From Actinoplanes lutulentus (lineage in GTDB: Bacteria; Actinomycetota; Actinomycetes; Mycobacteriales; Micromonosporaceae): a stretch of 64,000 nt of DNA. The DNA is taken from assembly GCF_003259845.1 (NCBI RefSeq), contig NZ_QLMJ01000001.1, positions 682,001 to 746,000 of the forward strand, written 5' to 3'. Shown piece by piece: positions 52,501 through 61,600 of this stretch. How positions within the stretch are numbered: position 1 is the first letter of the stretch; the number at the start of each line of letters is the position of its first letter. The position numbers and the translations under genes were made by a program. A model generated the notes under the pieces. That model ran no database searches. It had not been told where the DNA came from and saw only the letters and a program-made list of their open reading frames with translations.

Positions 52501-52607
52501 GTACCGTCCAAGGGTTCCGTAACCATGTAACCGGCGAGTAACCTCCGGTCATTATCGGCGACGGCGCCTCTGGCGCAATGCGGTCGGCCGTCTGATGGGG
52601 AGGTTCA

Positions 52608-53654
52608 GTGAAAGCTCGCTTGGGTGCCGTGCTGTTCGGCATCGGCGTTTTCGCGGTGGTTATCGCCGCGGGGCTTGCGTTCTACGTCGCGCCGACAGTA
52701 GCCCGGCTGCCGTACGACCTTAAATTGTGCACCAAAACCGTGACCGAGGACTGCCTGCGGCCGAGCGTTGCCGAGGCCACGAACGCGCAGTTCCTCTACA
52801 CGACGGGCTCTCCGACGCCCGAGGTCGCCATCAAGTCCGGGACGCTGCGCTCGACCACCGAGATCTCGCCGCTCGCGGACACGACCAACGACGTGTTCGG
52901 TGAGGGTGACTCGGTCGTCTGGCGTGGGCTCGGAACGACCGTTTGGTCCGAGCGCGGCGAGATGATCAGCCAGTACGAGGCTCTGATCGCTCTCGACCGC
53001 GACACCGCCTCCGCGGTGGAGTGGAACGGCCAGGCACTGAACGACACCGAGTCTCCGGCGTCGGTCAGCTTCCAGGGCCAGCTCTACAAGTTCCCGTTCG
53101 GCACGGAGAAGAAGAACTACGAGTACTTCGACCGTGACCTGCGCAAGGCGCTGCCGATCGAGTACAAGGGCACCGAGGACATCCAGGGCCTCGAGGTCTA
53201 CAAGTTCGAGCAGGTGATCCCGGAGACCGACCTCGGTTTCACCTCCGAGCGTGTGGCTTCCCTGATCGGTGCGTTCGCTCCTACCGCCACGGCGGGAACG
53301 GTGAACTACAGCAACACCCGCACCATCTGGGTGGAACCGACCACTGGTCAGTTCATCAAGGTGTCGGAGCAGCAGCGCAAGACCTTCGTCCCGAACGTGG
53401 GCACGCCGGTCCAGCTCCTCAACGGTGACTTCGTCTACACCGAGGACACCGTCACCAACAACGTGCAGTCGACCTCCGACACGAAGAGCCAGGTGCTGCT
53501 GATCAGCCGCTGGCTCCCGCTCGGCGTCGTCGTGCTCGGCGCCATCCTCCTGGTCCTCGGACTCTGGATGGTCACCACCGGCCGCCGTCAGGCCGCCGCC
53601 AAGCACCGGCACGAAGAGATCACCGAGGACTCGGACGGCAAGGTTTCCGCCTGA
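52608..53654 (+). CDS. DUF3068 (PorA-family) membrane-anchored protein
   Basis: A 348-residue protein with an amino-terminal helix (GAVLFGIGVFAVVIAAGLAF), a large extracytoplasmic domain of about 270 residues and a carboxy-terminal helix (PLGVVVLGAILLVLGLWMV) before a charged cytoplasmic tail. WVEPTTGQFIKVSEQQRKTF is a family hallmark. DUF3068 proteins occur in actinobacteria next to arabinogalactan-related genes; the molecular role is undetermined. GTG at 52608 follows GGGGAGG at 6-nt spacing. It is divergent from the acyltransferase across 107 bp containing three GTAACC motifs. Confidence 0.85.
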   Translation: MKARLGAVLFGIGVFAVVIAAGLAFYVAPTVARLPYDLKLCTKTVTEDCLRPSVAEATNAQFLYTTGSPTPEVAIKSGTLRSTTEISPLADTTNDVFGEGDSVVWRGLGTTVWSERGEMISQYEALIALDRDTASAVEWNGQALNDTESPASVSFQGQLYKFPFGTEKKNYEYFDRDLRKALPIEYKGTEDIQGLEVYKFEQVIPETDLGFTSERVASLIGAFAPTATAGTVNYSNTRTIWVEPTTGQFIKVSEQQRKTFVPNVGTPVQLLNGDFVYTEDTVTNNVQSTSDTKSQVLLISRWLPLGVVVLGAILLVLGLWMVTTGRRQAAAKHRHEEITEDSDGKVSA

Positions 53655-53660
53655 CCCGTA

Positions 53661-53713
53661 CGTTTCATCGTTCGATCGGCTTCATCGTTTCATCGTTTTT
53701 ATCGGCTTCATCG
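53661..53713. repeat. Degenerate TTCATCG repeats after the DUF3068 stop
   Basis: TTCATCG recurs at 53664, 53681, 53689 (as TTCATCG with one base shared) and 53707, and ATCGGCTTCATCG occurs twice (53675 and 53701). They fill the space between the stop codon and the terminator hairpin. Confidence 0.7.
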
Positions 53714-53746
53714 GCGAGTCCCGTACCCCTGGGGTGCGGGACTCGC
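53714..53746. terminator. Hairpin after DUF3068
   Basis: GCGAGTCCCG pairs with CGGGACTCGC; the inner TACCCC/GGGGTG extends the stem around a single T. No T-run follows on the plus strand. Confidence 0.7.
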
Positions 53747-53768
53747 TCCGTATTCCTAGGGTGATCAC

Positions 53769-54917
53769 ATGGGCCCCACTCTGAGCGTCAGAAAGTCGCG
53801 CCACGCGCTGCGCACATCGGCGTTCATCTCGCTGCAACTGCTGATCGTGCTGCTGATGACCTGGGTGGTGCTGCGGGTGCTCGGCAGCGCCTGGTCGATC
53901 ATCTGGCCGCTCGTCGTCGCGCTGCTGCTGACCACGCTGACCTGGCCGGCGGTCCGCTTCCTGCGCAAGCACGGATGGCCGCCCGCGCTGGCCGCCTCGC
54001 TCGTCACGATCCTGTTCCTGGTCGTGGCCGTCGGCACCCTGGTCGGCATCATCGTCCCGGTCGCCTCCGAGTCCGGCACCCTCGCCACCGGCGTCGCCGA
54101 CGGCATCCAGACCGTCCGGGACTGGGCGGCCGGCCCGCCGCTCAACATCGGCGACGACCAGGTGAACTCGGCCCTCGACACCGCCATCGACCGGCTTCAG
54201 AACAGCATCGGCGACATCGCCACGGCCACCCTGACCGGTGTGAACACCGTCGTCGACGGCCTGGTCACCACGGTCCTCGCGCTGTTCCTGATGTTCTTCT
54301 TCCTCAAGGACGGCCCGCGCTTCCTGCCGTGGCTCGGCCGGCAGCTGCCCGGCCGGCTCTCCACCGACGTGCCGGAGATCGCCAGCCGCAGCTGGAACAC
54401 CCTGGGCTCGTTCGTACGCTCGCAGGCCTTCGTCGGCCTGCTCGACGCCGTCTTCATCGGCGTCGGCCTCTGGATCGTCGGTGTGCCGCTCGTCCTGCCG
54501 CTCGCCGTGCTGACCTTCGTGTCGGCGTTCGTGCCGATCGTCGGCGCGCTCTTCGCCGGCTTCGTCGCGGTGCTGATCGCGCTCGTGTCGAACGGCTGGA
54601 CCGACGCGCTGATCGTGCTCGCCATCATCGTGGCCGTGCAGCAGCTGGAAGGAAACGTCTTCCAGCCGATGGTGCAGAGTCGCGGGCTCGGACTGCACGC
54701 CGCGGTGGTGCTGCTCGCGGTGACGCTCGGCAGCAGTCTGTACGGGATCGTGGGTGCGCTGCTCGCGGTGCCGGTGGCGGCGATCGTCGCGGTGATCTGG
54801 ACGTACACGCGGGAGCAGCTCAGTGATCAGCCGGTGGTGGTTCCGCCGCCGGTTGTCGAGCCCGACCCTCCGGCTGCCGATCCCGCTTCTTCTCACCCTG
54901 AGCCAGATCCCGCCTGA
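53769..54917 (+). CDS. AI-2E-family permease
   Basis: A 382-residue membrane protein of the AI-2E/TqsA/YdiK family (PF01594) with about eight helices. MFFFLKDGPRFLPWLGRQLP, FVGLLDAVFIGVGLWIVGVP and QQLEGNVFQPMVQSRGLGLH are characteristic. Members export small molecules or Na+/Li+; a role in AI-2 transport is not assumed. The tail is Pro-rich (VVVPPPVVEPDPPAAD). ATG at 53769 follows AGGGTG. Its last 98 bp run antisense to the end of the radical SAM gene. Confidence 0.87.
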   Translation: MGPTLSVRKSRHALRTSAFISLQLLIVLLMTWVVLRVLGSAWSIIWPLVVALLLTTLTWPAVRFLRKHGWPPALAASLVTILFLVVAVGTLVGIIVPVASESGTLATGVADGIQTVRDWAAGPPLNIGDDQVNSALDTAIDRLQNSIGDIATATLTGVNTVVDGLVTTVLALFLMFFFLKDGPRFLPWLGRQLPGRLSTDVPEIASRSWNTLGSFVRSQAFVGLLDAVFIGVGLWIVGVPLVLPLAVLTFVSAFVPIVGALFAGFVAVLIALVSNGWTDALIVLAIIVAVQQLEGNVFQPMVQSRGLGLHAAVVLLAVTLGSSLYGIVGALLAVPVAAIVAVIWTYTREQLSDQPVVVPPPVVEPDPPAADPASSHPEPDPA

Positions 54918-56097
54918 TCCGATTCGCTATGTGCTCGATCAGGCGGCGCATGTCGGCGCAGTACACGGTCGGGTTCCGGAAGCCGTCGCCCGGCCGGTAG
55001 CGGTGGGCGTAATGCCCGCCGCCGCAGACCCGGTGCACCGGGCAGGCCCGGCAGCCGTCGGCGAGCGCTTCGACGCCGATCTGCCGGGCCGCTATGCCGG
55101 GATGTTCCAGGGCGTCGTCGAAGGCGTCCGTGCGTACGTTGCGGCCCGTCGCACACGCACCCGGGTACGCCGTCTTCAGGGCGTCGACCTGCTCGATGTC
55201 GCCGTCGGACTCGACCACGGCCACGGCGACCGGGCTCAAGCCGACCTGCTCGGAACCGCTCGACCCGCCCAACAGCAGGCTCATGATGTCCTCGAAGAGG
55301 CGGATCCGGGTCGTCGGGGCCGGGTACCAGTGGTCGAAGACGGCGATCAGCCAGCGTGCCGCGTCGGTGGTGGGTGGGTTCGCCCAGTTCGCGTGCGGCA
55401 GCAGGAGGTCGATGGCGGGCGGGTTGTGCTTTCGCAGGGCCTCATAGGTTTCGATCGGGTCGGTGGCGGGGTCGATCGTGCACAGCAGGCCGGCGTAGAG
55501 GTCGGGTCTTGCTTGCAGATGTCGGAGCGCCCTCTCGGTTGCCGCGAAACTGCCACGGCCGCTCTTGAACACCCGGTTCCGGTCGTGGTCGGCCGGTGTG
55601 CCGTCGACACTCACCCCGACCCGGATGTGCTCGGCGGCCAGCTCGTCGAGGGCCCGCTCGGTGAGCCCGACACCGTTGGTCTGCATGGTGACCGTTGCTG
55701 CGCAGCCGCCGGGCAGGGTTTTCCTCAGCGTTGCCACGTGCTGCCGGAGATTGGCCGCTCCAGCTAGCAGGGGTTCGCCGCCGTGCAGGATTACGCGTAC
55801 CCCAGAAAGAGCGTGCGTCGCGGCATGTTGCGCGATGCGCGCGGAGGCCGCGGCCCAGACCTCGTCGCTCATGATGCGCGGGCGGGTCTGCCAGCTGCGG
55901 TCGGGCGACTCGTAGACGTAGCAGTAGGTGCAGGCGAGGTTGCAGCGCTGGTGGACCTTGAGCACGAACTCCCGGAACGGCTGGGGACGCCAGCCGGCGG
56001 CTTTCAGCCGGGTCAGGTCGAGGGCGGGGTACGGCCAGAGCATCAGGCAACGGTACGTGTGTGATGCTCGCCTTTCCGGTGGAGTGATGTTGACCAT
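54820..56097 (-). CDS. FxsB-like radical SAM/SPASM peptide maturase
   Basis: A 425-residue radical SAM enzyme. The cluster motif is CNLACTYC (C-x3-C-x2-C) with the following YVYE, then HGGEPLLAG and MQTNGVGL for SAM binding. The carboxy-terminal SPASM-type region has CRACPVHRVCGGGHYAHRYR and YCADM for auxiliary clusters; DGDIEQVDALKTAY also fits the FxsB/YxxB group that installs cyclophane crosslinks in ribosomal peptides. No FxsA-like precursor or partner gene is visible nearby. The ATG at 56097 has a weak AGG; a start at MLWPYPALDLTRL (56043) is possible. Confidence 0.85.
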   Translation of the reverse strand: MVNITPPERRASHTYRCLMLWPYPALDLTRLKAAGWRPQPFREFVLKVHQRCNLACTYCYVYESPDRSWQTRPRIMSDEVWAAASARIAQHAATHALSGVRVILHGGEPLLAGAANLRQHVATLRKTLPGGCAATVTMQTNGVGLTERALDELAAEHIRVGVSVDGTPADHDRNRVFKSGRGSFAATERALRHLQARPDLYAGLLCTIDPATDPIETYEALRKHNPPAIDLLLPHANWANPPTTDAARWLIAVFDHWYPAPTTRIRLFEDIMSLLLGGSSGSEQVGLSPVAVAVVESDGDIEQVDALKTAYPGACATGRNVRTDAFDDALEHPGIAARQIGVEALADGCRACPVHRVCGGGHYAHRYRPGDGFRNPTVYCADMRRLIEHIANRIRRDLAQGEKKRDRQPEGRARQPAAEPPPADH

Positions 56098-56163
56098 GTG
56101 ACCTGAGTCACTTATACGTTTAAAACGGATATTTCGTGATTGTGGTGTTGATTCTGGTTATTT

Positions 56164-56931
56164 GTGTGGAAAACCTTGTCTGTGGTGATGCTCGCGCTGT
56201 CGCCGGCCGCCGCCCCCGCTTCTTCTCACGTGGTCCGGCCCGGGGACACGCTGGCCGAGGTCGCGTCCTCCTATGGAGTGCGGGTCGCTGAATTGCGGGA
56301 ATGGAACGGCCTCGGGTCCTACGACAGGGCGCGGGCCGACGGGATGCTGCTGCTCTCCGCCCCGCGGGCGCCGATCCCGGACTTCCGGACCCGTGTCGAG
56401 ACGGTCACCGAGAAAGAGGCCAACGGCAGCGTGGGCCGCAAATGCCCGGTGCCGGTCTCTGATCTCCGGCGGATCTGGGTGCGTTATCTGGACTTCCAGG
56501 GCAAGGTGCACAACGGGAGCCTGATCATGCATGGCTCGCTGGTGGCGCAGACGCAGAGGGCGTTCGCGCAGCTGTATCGCTGGCGATTCCCCGTCATGGT
56601 GATGCAGCCGGCGTCGGTGAACATGCCGGGGCTGACCGATCGCTCTGTTCTGACCAGCGGGTATGAGTGCCGCTTCGTGGCGGGGACGACCAAGTGGTCG
56701 CAGCATTCGTATGGGCGTGCGGTGGACGTGAATCCTCGCCAGAACCCGATGATCCGGGGGGATTATCTGGATCCGCCCAATACGGAGAAGTGGCTGGCGC
56801 GGGAGAACTACTGGCCGGGGATGGTGCATGAGGGCGGGGCCGTGGAGGCGTTCACGGGGAACGGGTTCGCCTGGGGCGGACGGTGGAAGTCCTTAAAGGA
56901 CTACATGCACTTCAGTACGACAGACCTGTGA
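56164..56931 (+). CDS. Secreted LysM / M15-family peptidase
   Basis: A 255-residue exported protein. A short signal peptide (LSVVMLALSPAAAPASS) precedes a LysM domain (VVRPGDTLAEVASSYGVRVA) that binds peptidoglycan, and a carboxy-terminal M15 D,D/L,D-carboxypeptidase-like domain whose zinc motif is visible as SQHSYGRAVDVNP (His, Asp) and DYMHFS (His). It would trim cell-wall peptides. Start GTG at 56164 has no clear ribosome site. The last 33 bp are the left copy of an integration-site duplication, so the present carboxy terminus DYMHFSTTDL may have been supplied by an inserted element. Confidence 0.85.
   Translation: MWKTLSVVMLALSPAAAPASSHVVRPGDTLAEVASSYGVRVAELREWNGLGSYDRARADGMLLLSAPRAPIPDFRTRVETVTEKEANGSVGRKCPVPVSDLRRIWVRYLDFQGKVHNGSLIMHGSLVAQTQRAFAQLYRWRFPVMVMQPASVNMPGLTDRSVLTSGYECRFVAGTTKWSQHSYGRAVDVNPRQNPMIRGDYLDPPNTEKWLARENYWPGMVHEGGAVEAFTGNGFAWGGRWKSLKDYMHFSTTDL
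56899..56931. other. Left attachment-site repeat (within the M15 gene 3' end)
   Basis: GACTACATGCACTTCAGT followed by ACGACAGACCTGTGA, ending exactly at the M15 stop. It matches the repeat at 57928-57960 at 30 of 33 positions, with an uninterrupted 18-nt block at the left. Confidence 0.8.
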
Positions 56932-56950
56932 TGACCTGGTCATATGCGGG

Positions 56951-57136
56951 TCACTCCCCTGTCTGGGCCGTCGCTGGGCCGTGGAAGCCGGTCGGGCCGT
57001 CGAACAACGCGTCCAGAGCCTTGCGAGCGCGGCCGGGGCTGTCTGGCATGAGGTGGGCGTAGACCCGCAGCGTGAACGCCGGGTCGGCGTGGCCGAGCCA
57101 CTCGGCGATCGCCTTGATGCTCTCCCCGCGTCCGGC
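56951..57136 (-). pseudogene. Carboxy-terminal fragment of a tyrosine-recombinase integrase
   Basis: The minus strand reads GESIKAIAEWLGHADPAFTL then RVYAHLMPDSPGRARKALDALF and ends TAQTGE. This is the last 60 or so residues of a phage-type integrase, with the conserved LGH and the catalytic tyrosine in RVYAHL. The catalytic Arg-x-x-Arg box and all upstream sequence are missing. It starts 20 bp from the attachment repeat, the usual place for an integrase gene. Confidence 0.78.
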
Positions 57137-57175
57137 AGCGCCGAGTACCGGCTCTAGCGAACCTACTCCTGGACC

Positions 57176-57682
57176 TCAGAGATAGACATTCCACTCTTTG
57201 TCGGGCACGGCATGCCAAGCGTCAGAGTTGTCGCTGGCGATGAACACAGGTCTGCTCAGCAGCCCATCGCCTGCCCGCTGAACCCGAAGGATCAGACCGA
57301 GGCTCGGGAGGTGGGGATCTGCGGTCGGCGCGTATCGCAACTCCACGTTGTGCTTCTGCGAATAGCGCCACACCTGGTCTTCGACTTCTGAGGGGATGCG
57401 GCCGGTCAGCCGGATGCCCTCGAACTCGACCTGCGGCCCGATCCGGGCGTCCAGAGCAACCCCGTACAAGTGCCCTCGTTTGAAGTACAGAGTCGTTCGT
57501 TCAGAGGTGTGCGCGTCTTGCACTTCCCCGCCGATGAGTGTCGTGGCCACCAAAGGCGTCTCAACAAGAAGTGCCGTGACCTCTGAAAGGCTCATGCCAA
57601 ACCGCAGCGGACCAATACTCACAAGCGGGACCATCCGCCAGCTTTCGCGCTGATCGTCACTCTTCACGGCCCAGATGTCCAC
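57176..57682 (-). CDS. Hypothetical protein inside the integrated remnant
   Basis: A 168-residue soluble protein, not recognised. GPLRFGMSLSEVTALL and RTTLYFKRGHLYGVALD suggest an alpha/beta fold of the kind seen in small immunity-like proteins, but this is a guess. GTG at 57682 follows TAAGGAG at 6-nt spacing; ATG at 57688 would be too close. GC content is visibly lower than that of the neighbours, in keeping with transfer. It is the only intact gene between the two attachment repeats. Confidence 0.65.
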   Translation of the reverse strand: MDIWAVKSDDQRESWRMVPLVSIGPLRFGMSLSEVTALLVETPLVATTLIGGEVQDAHTSERTTLYFKRGHLYGVALDARIGPQVEFEGIRLTGRIPSEVEDQVWRYSQKHNVELRYAPTADPHLPSLGLILRVQRAGDGLLSRPVFIASDNSDAWHAVPDKEWNVYL

Positions 57683-57927
57683 CGGCATCTCCTTACAGCT
57701 CTGAACGCTACGGCAGAGATTAGGGGCGCTCTTCGAAGAGCCTGCCTCCGGCGGGCAGGGTTACCCGTCCTGGACCCGGCACTCTGGGATGCCCCTGGGC
57801 CGTCCAGGCCGCCACCGGGCCGCGCAACGGCGACCGGCATCGACCATCTTGACTAGAACTGACGTATTGAAACGCAGGTGAGGCTGGGTAAGGAATGCAT
57901 TCACCAGGCAGGCGATCAAGCGCCAGC

Positions 57928-57960
57928 CGACTACATGCACTTCAGTGCGACGGACCTCTG
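57928..57960. other. Right attachment-site repeat
   Basis: GACTACATGCACTTCAGT followed by GCGACGGACCTCTGA. It still encodes DYMHFSATDL and a stop in one frame, the displaced or donor end of the M15 peptidase. Homology with the left copy stops abruptly on both sides. Confidence 0.8.
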
Positions 57961-58133
57961 ACCTCTAACGGTGTCGCATCGTCCGGATCACGGGCGAAGC
58001 TGAGCCAGCCCTCGTCCAGCGCCCGATCGACGATGTCCCGGGCCAGGAGTTCCACCTGAGGCAGGTACTCGAGTTCAGACTCACGTTCGTCGGCGTCGGC
58101 CACCAGCGAAGTCTGCCAGAACGGTGACCCCAC
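57942..58133 (-). CDS. Possible small protein whose 3' end lies in the attachment repeat
   Basis: A 63-residue reading frame, MGSPFWQTSLVADADERESE, acidic, then LLARDIVDRALDEGWLSFAR. The sequence looks protein-like and a GAGG lies upstream of the GTG, but the stop falls inside the right repeat, so it may be the amino-terminal stub of a gene cut by integration. No family recognised. Confidence 0.4.
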   Translation of the reverse strand: MGSPFWQTSLVADADERESELEYLPQVELLARDIVDRALDEGWLSFARDPDDATPLEVRGPSH

Positions 58134-58688
58134 CCAGCCGCCTCACGCCGTCGCCGAAGCTGAGGCCAGGAACTCCTGACCCTGCCTGCAAGAGCGCGGC
58201 GCGGCGATCGCGACGCAAGGTCACGGTGTTAGGCGGGGCGCAAGGTCATGGTGCAGGCGGTGAGCGCACGCACAACGTCGTGGCAGGGGCGGTGAGTGCA
58301 CGCGGAAACGTATCGCGTGCGCTGGCCGCCCCCAGGACGGCGGTGAGCGCACGCGAAAGGGATTTGCGTGCGCTCACCGCCCCTGTGCATGTCGTTTGCG
58401 TGTGCCGGCCGCCCCTGCGCAGCTCTTCGTGTCTGCCACGCTCGGAAGTTCCTCGTGTGGGCCGGTCACCCCTGCTGCGCCGAACGAAATGCCGCCCCGG
58501 CCGCCCGACGGGAGCTAGACCAGGTCGCACGTAATGGCACTGTGTGGCTTCATCTACGCCAGGGCCGAGACGGGGGCTCACGCAGCGACTGTGTGCGTTT
58601 TCAACTCCGTTGCTGGCGCCTTCCGTGTGCCCGCGTCCAGGTCACCAAACCCGAAACCCGAAACCCGACCTCGACACAGGCGGAGTGG
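58134..58688. other. Gene-free interval with a symmetric repeat array
   Basis: No credible gene in these 555 bp. Reading frames here are by-products of repeated GGTGAGCGCACGC hairpins. The array at 58256-58413 is the only ordered structure; the remainder shows nothing recognisable. Confidence 0.6.
58256..58413. repeat. Mirror-symmetric array of six 16-bp palindromic units
   Basis: Consensus GGCGGTGAGCGCACGC. Direct copies at 58256, 58288 and 58339; inverted copies at 58315, 58366 and 58398. Start-to-start distances are 32, 27, 24, 27 and 32, symmetric about 58334.5. Copies 58288/58315 and 58339/58366 form hairpins with 16-bp stems and 11-nt loops; the latter stem is perfect. Confidence 0.85.
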
Positions 58689-61600
58689 TCAGGCGCTTAT
58701 CACTCGGTTGCGGCCTGACTCCTTGGCGCGGTACAGGGCGTGGTCGGCTCTTGCCAGCAGTTCGTCCAGGCTGGCGTCGCCCGGCTCCAACCGCGCCAGG
58801 CCGACGCTTATCGTCACCGATACCGGGCCGGCCTGGGTCATGACCGGGGAGGCGCCGACCACCTCGCGGACCCTCTCGGCCAGTTCGGCTGCCTGGCCTT
58901 CGTGGTCGGGCAGGACCACCGCGAACTCCTCGCCGCCGTAACGGCCCAGCACGTCTGACGAGCGGAGCTTGGAACGGACTCTCGCCGCCACTGTCCGGAT
59001 CACCTCGTCGCCTACGCCGTGGCCGTACGTGTCGTTGATGTTTTTGAATTTGTCGATGTCGAGCATTGCCGCTGCCAGCTGGCGTTCGTGGCGGGCCGCG
59101 GTGTTCACCAGGGCGCCGGCTATCGCGTAGAAATGGCGCCGGTTGTGCTGACCCGTCAGCTCGTCGGTGGTGGCCAGTTCCTGGACGCGGCTGAAGAGGC
59201 GGGCGTTCTCGTAGGCCGTCATTCCCTGGGTTGCCAGGGCGGCGGCCACCTGGCGGCTGGTGTCGTCGAGGGTGGCGCCGCCCAGCAGGATCAGGCCGGC
59301 TGGGGATTCGCGGCCTTGGAGCGGGACGGCCAGGGCTACGGGCGAGCTGCCGAGGAGTCGCAACACGTCCGCCGAAACCCCATCAATAAATGAAATATCT
59401 GAAATGTCCAAGCCGACAACGCCACCGACAGCGGATCCCGGCGACTCCCCGAAAACCTCCAGCACATCCCCGCCCGGCCCGATCAGACACCCCGCCTCAG
59501 CGCCCAGCTGAGAATGCAGGATCACGAACAACTGCCGCAGGACCCGGTCCGGCTCCAGGATCGTCGTCAGCTCGGCCAGGCTCGCCCGCAGCATCTCGGC
59601 CATCGCCTGCTGCTGCCGCGCCGCCTCCACCGCCGAGTGCAGCTGCGCCGCCCGTGCCGTCTCCAGCGACACCGCCACATGACTCGTGACAGCCGTCAGA
59701 ACAGCGACGTCGTCATCGGTGAAGATCCCCCGGGCCAGCCTGCTGTCCAGATAGACGACAGCGATCAACCGCCCCTTGAACTGCACCGGCGCGACGAGGA
59801 TGCTCCGCAACCCGTGCACCACAGCACTACGGGACCCGAGCGCCGCGCCCTCCTCGGTCCCGGTCACCACGAGCGGCTCACCGGTTTCGGCGACCCGCCG
59901 CACCAGCGTCGCCCCATAAGCGATGTCGTCAGCGAGCTCCCCCGAGGCATCCCGGCCCGCATAGCGAACCGGTTCCCCGGAGTCCACCAGGAAGAACAGG
60001 GCGCGCTCCGCCCCGAGAATCCGCAGCATCTCGTCCAGCGCCACCTGCGCCAGCTGCCGCGGGTCGAGGATCGTCGCGGCGGCCGCGCCGATCTGTTGCA
60101 GGGCGTCGAGATGCCGGTTGCGGCCGCTGGGGCGGCGCTCCGCGACGGTACGCCGATGCGTGCCCGCCCCCTCCTCGACACCGAACTCGGTCCGGGTCTG
60201 CCGGCGCCGCTGTTCCCAGCCGTGGTGGCCGGCGATGGCGAGGGCGTACCGGGCCTGGCGTTCGGACTCGTTGGCCATGCCGAGGGCTCGCATGGCGCGC
60301 GCCCGGATCCGGAACACTTCGTACTGGATGAACGGCGCGTCCAGCCCGCGCAGCTTCATCTCGGCCTCGTCGGCGACCTTGAGGCAGCGCTGGTGCTCCC
60401 CCGCCACGTAGTGCAGTGACGCGCGCGTGGTCAGGTGCACGGCGCGCAGCAGCGGGGTTCCGCCGACATGGCCGAGGTCGGCGACGGCCTTGCGGGCGAT
60501 CTCCAGACGATCAGCGCGTTCGGTGTCCGGGGCGTACCGGAACTGGATGAGCCGGGCGTGCGCCTGATAGACGTACACCCATTTGTGCTGGGGCATCAGC
60601 TCGGAGGCGCGCAGGCCGAGCGAGTGGAACTCGGTGAGCACCTCTTCGAGCTGGGCGCCGACCTCGCCCTGTTCGAGCAGGAAGCAGCAGGCGGCGGTGA
60701 GCATGTTGGCGCGTTGCACAGGTGTTCCGGCGCCGTCCGGGAACGCCGCGCGCAGCCGCTTCAGCGCCGCGCCCGCATCACCGAACCGGCTCTGACCGGA
60801 AGGGATCATCACGCTGAGCATCCCGAGGGACGTGCCGAGCGCCTGGTCCTGGTCGCCGAGGTGGCGCAGGGCGCGCTCGTACTCCCGCTCGCTCTCCGCC
60901 GTGTAACCGCGCAGCAGCAGCCGCAGGCCGACCGTCGCGTAACCGGGGATCATCTGGGCGGGCGAGTACCAGCGCGAATGCCGGGCGATCACCTTCTCCC
61001 AGGCGGTGCCGTCGTCGTAACCGCCGAAGAGCAGGGCGCAGCCGCGCAGCCACTCGACATAAGCGGTCAGGGCCGGATCACCGAGCTCATCGGCGACGCG
61101 CGCCGCCTGGCGCAGGCAACGCTCACTCGTGCCGCGCAGATGGATCACCGCGGTGACGTACCCGATCAGCGCGTAGACACGGACGTACTCCGGGCAGGGG
61201 CCCAGCCGGTTCACCGCGTACACCGCCCGCAGCGCGAGAGTGCCCGCCTCGCGCAACCTCAGACCGACGGCGGCGGCATAGCCGCCGGCATCCAAAACCG
61301 CGGTCAGAGCAGCGGATGTTTCCCGGCGGCGGCCGCGTGCGGTGCCAAAACCCCATTTGGTACGCCGAACGACCCCACCACCGAACGCCACGAACAGTGC
61401 GGCGAGCAGAGCGAGGAGCCCCGCACCGGGCAGAGGCCGGCGCAGCTCGGCGAGGGCCGCCCGGGTCGCGTCGAGGGCACGTTCGTCGTCCCAGAGAGTG
61501 TGATGAAGCTCGATCCGGGTGGTCAGCAGCCGAGCCCGCCGAAGCCGATCGGTTTCGGTCGCGAGCGCCCGGTCCAGGATCGCGGCGGCCTCGTCGTAAC

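Noticed and set aside
56098..56163. Precursor peptide next to the radical SAM gene
   Set aside because: The 66-nt gap holds no open frame with a ribosome site, and no short frame with an FxS-type end was found on either side.
56899..57960. tRNA gene as integration target
   Set aside because: The 33-bp repeat does not fold as a tRNA end and encodes the carboxy terminus of the M15 peptidase instead.
58246..58581. 111-codon frame with repeated SARxxxSRALTA motifs
   Set aside because: The repetition comes from the six palindromic units; the frame has no start signal and no family resemblance.
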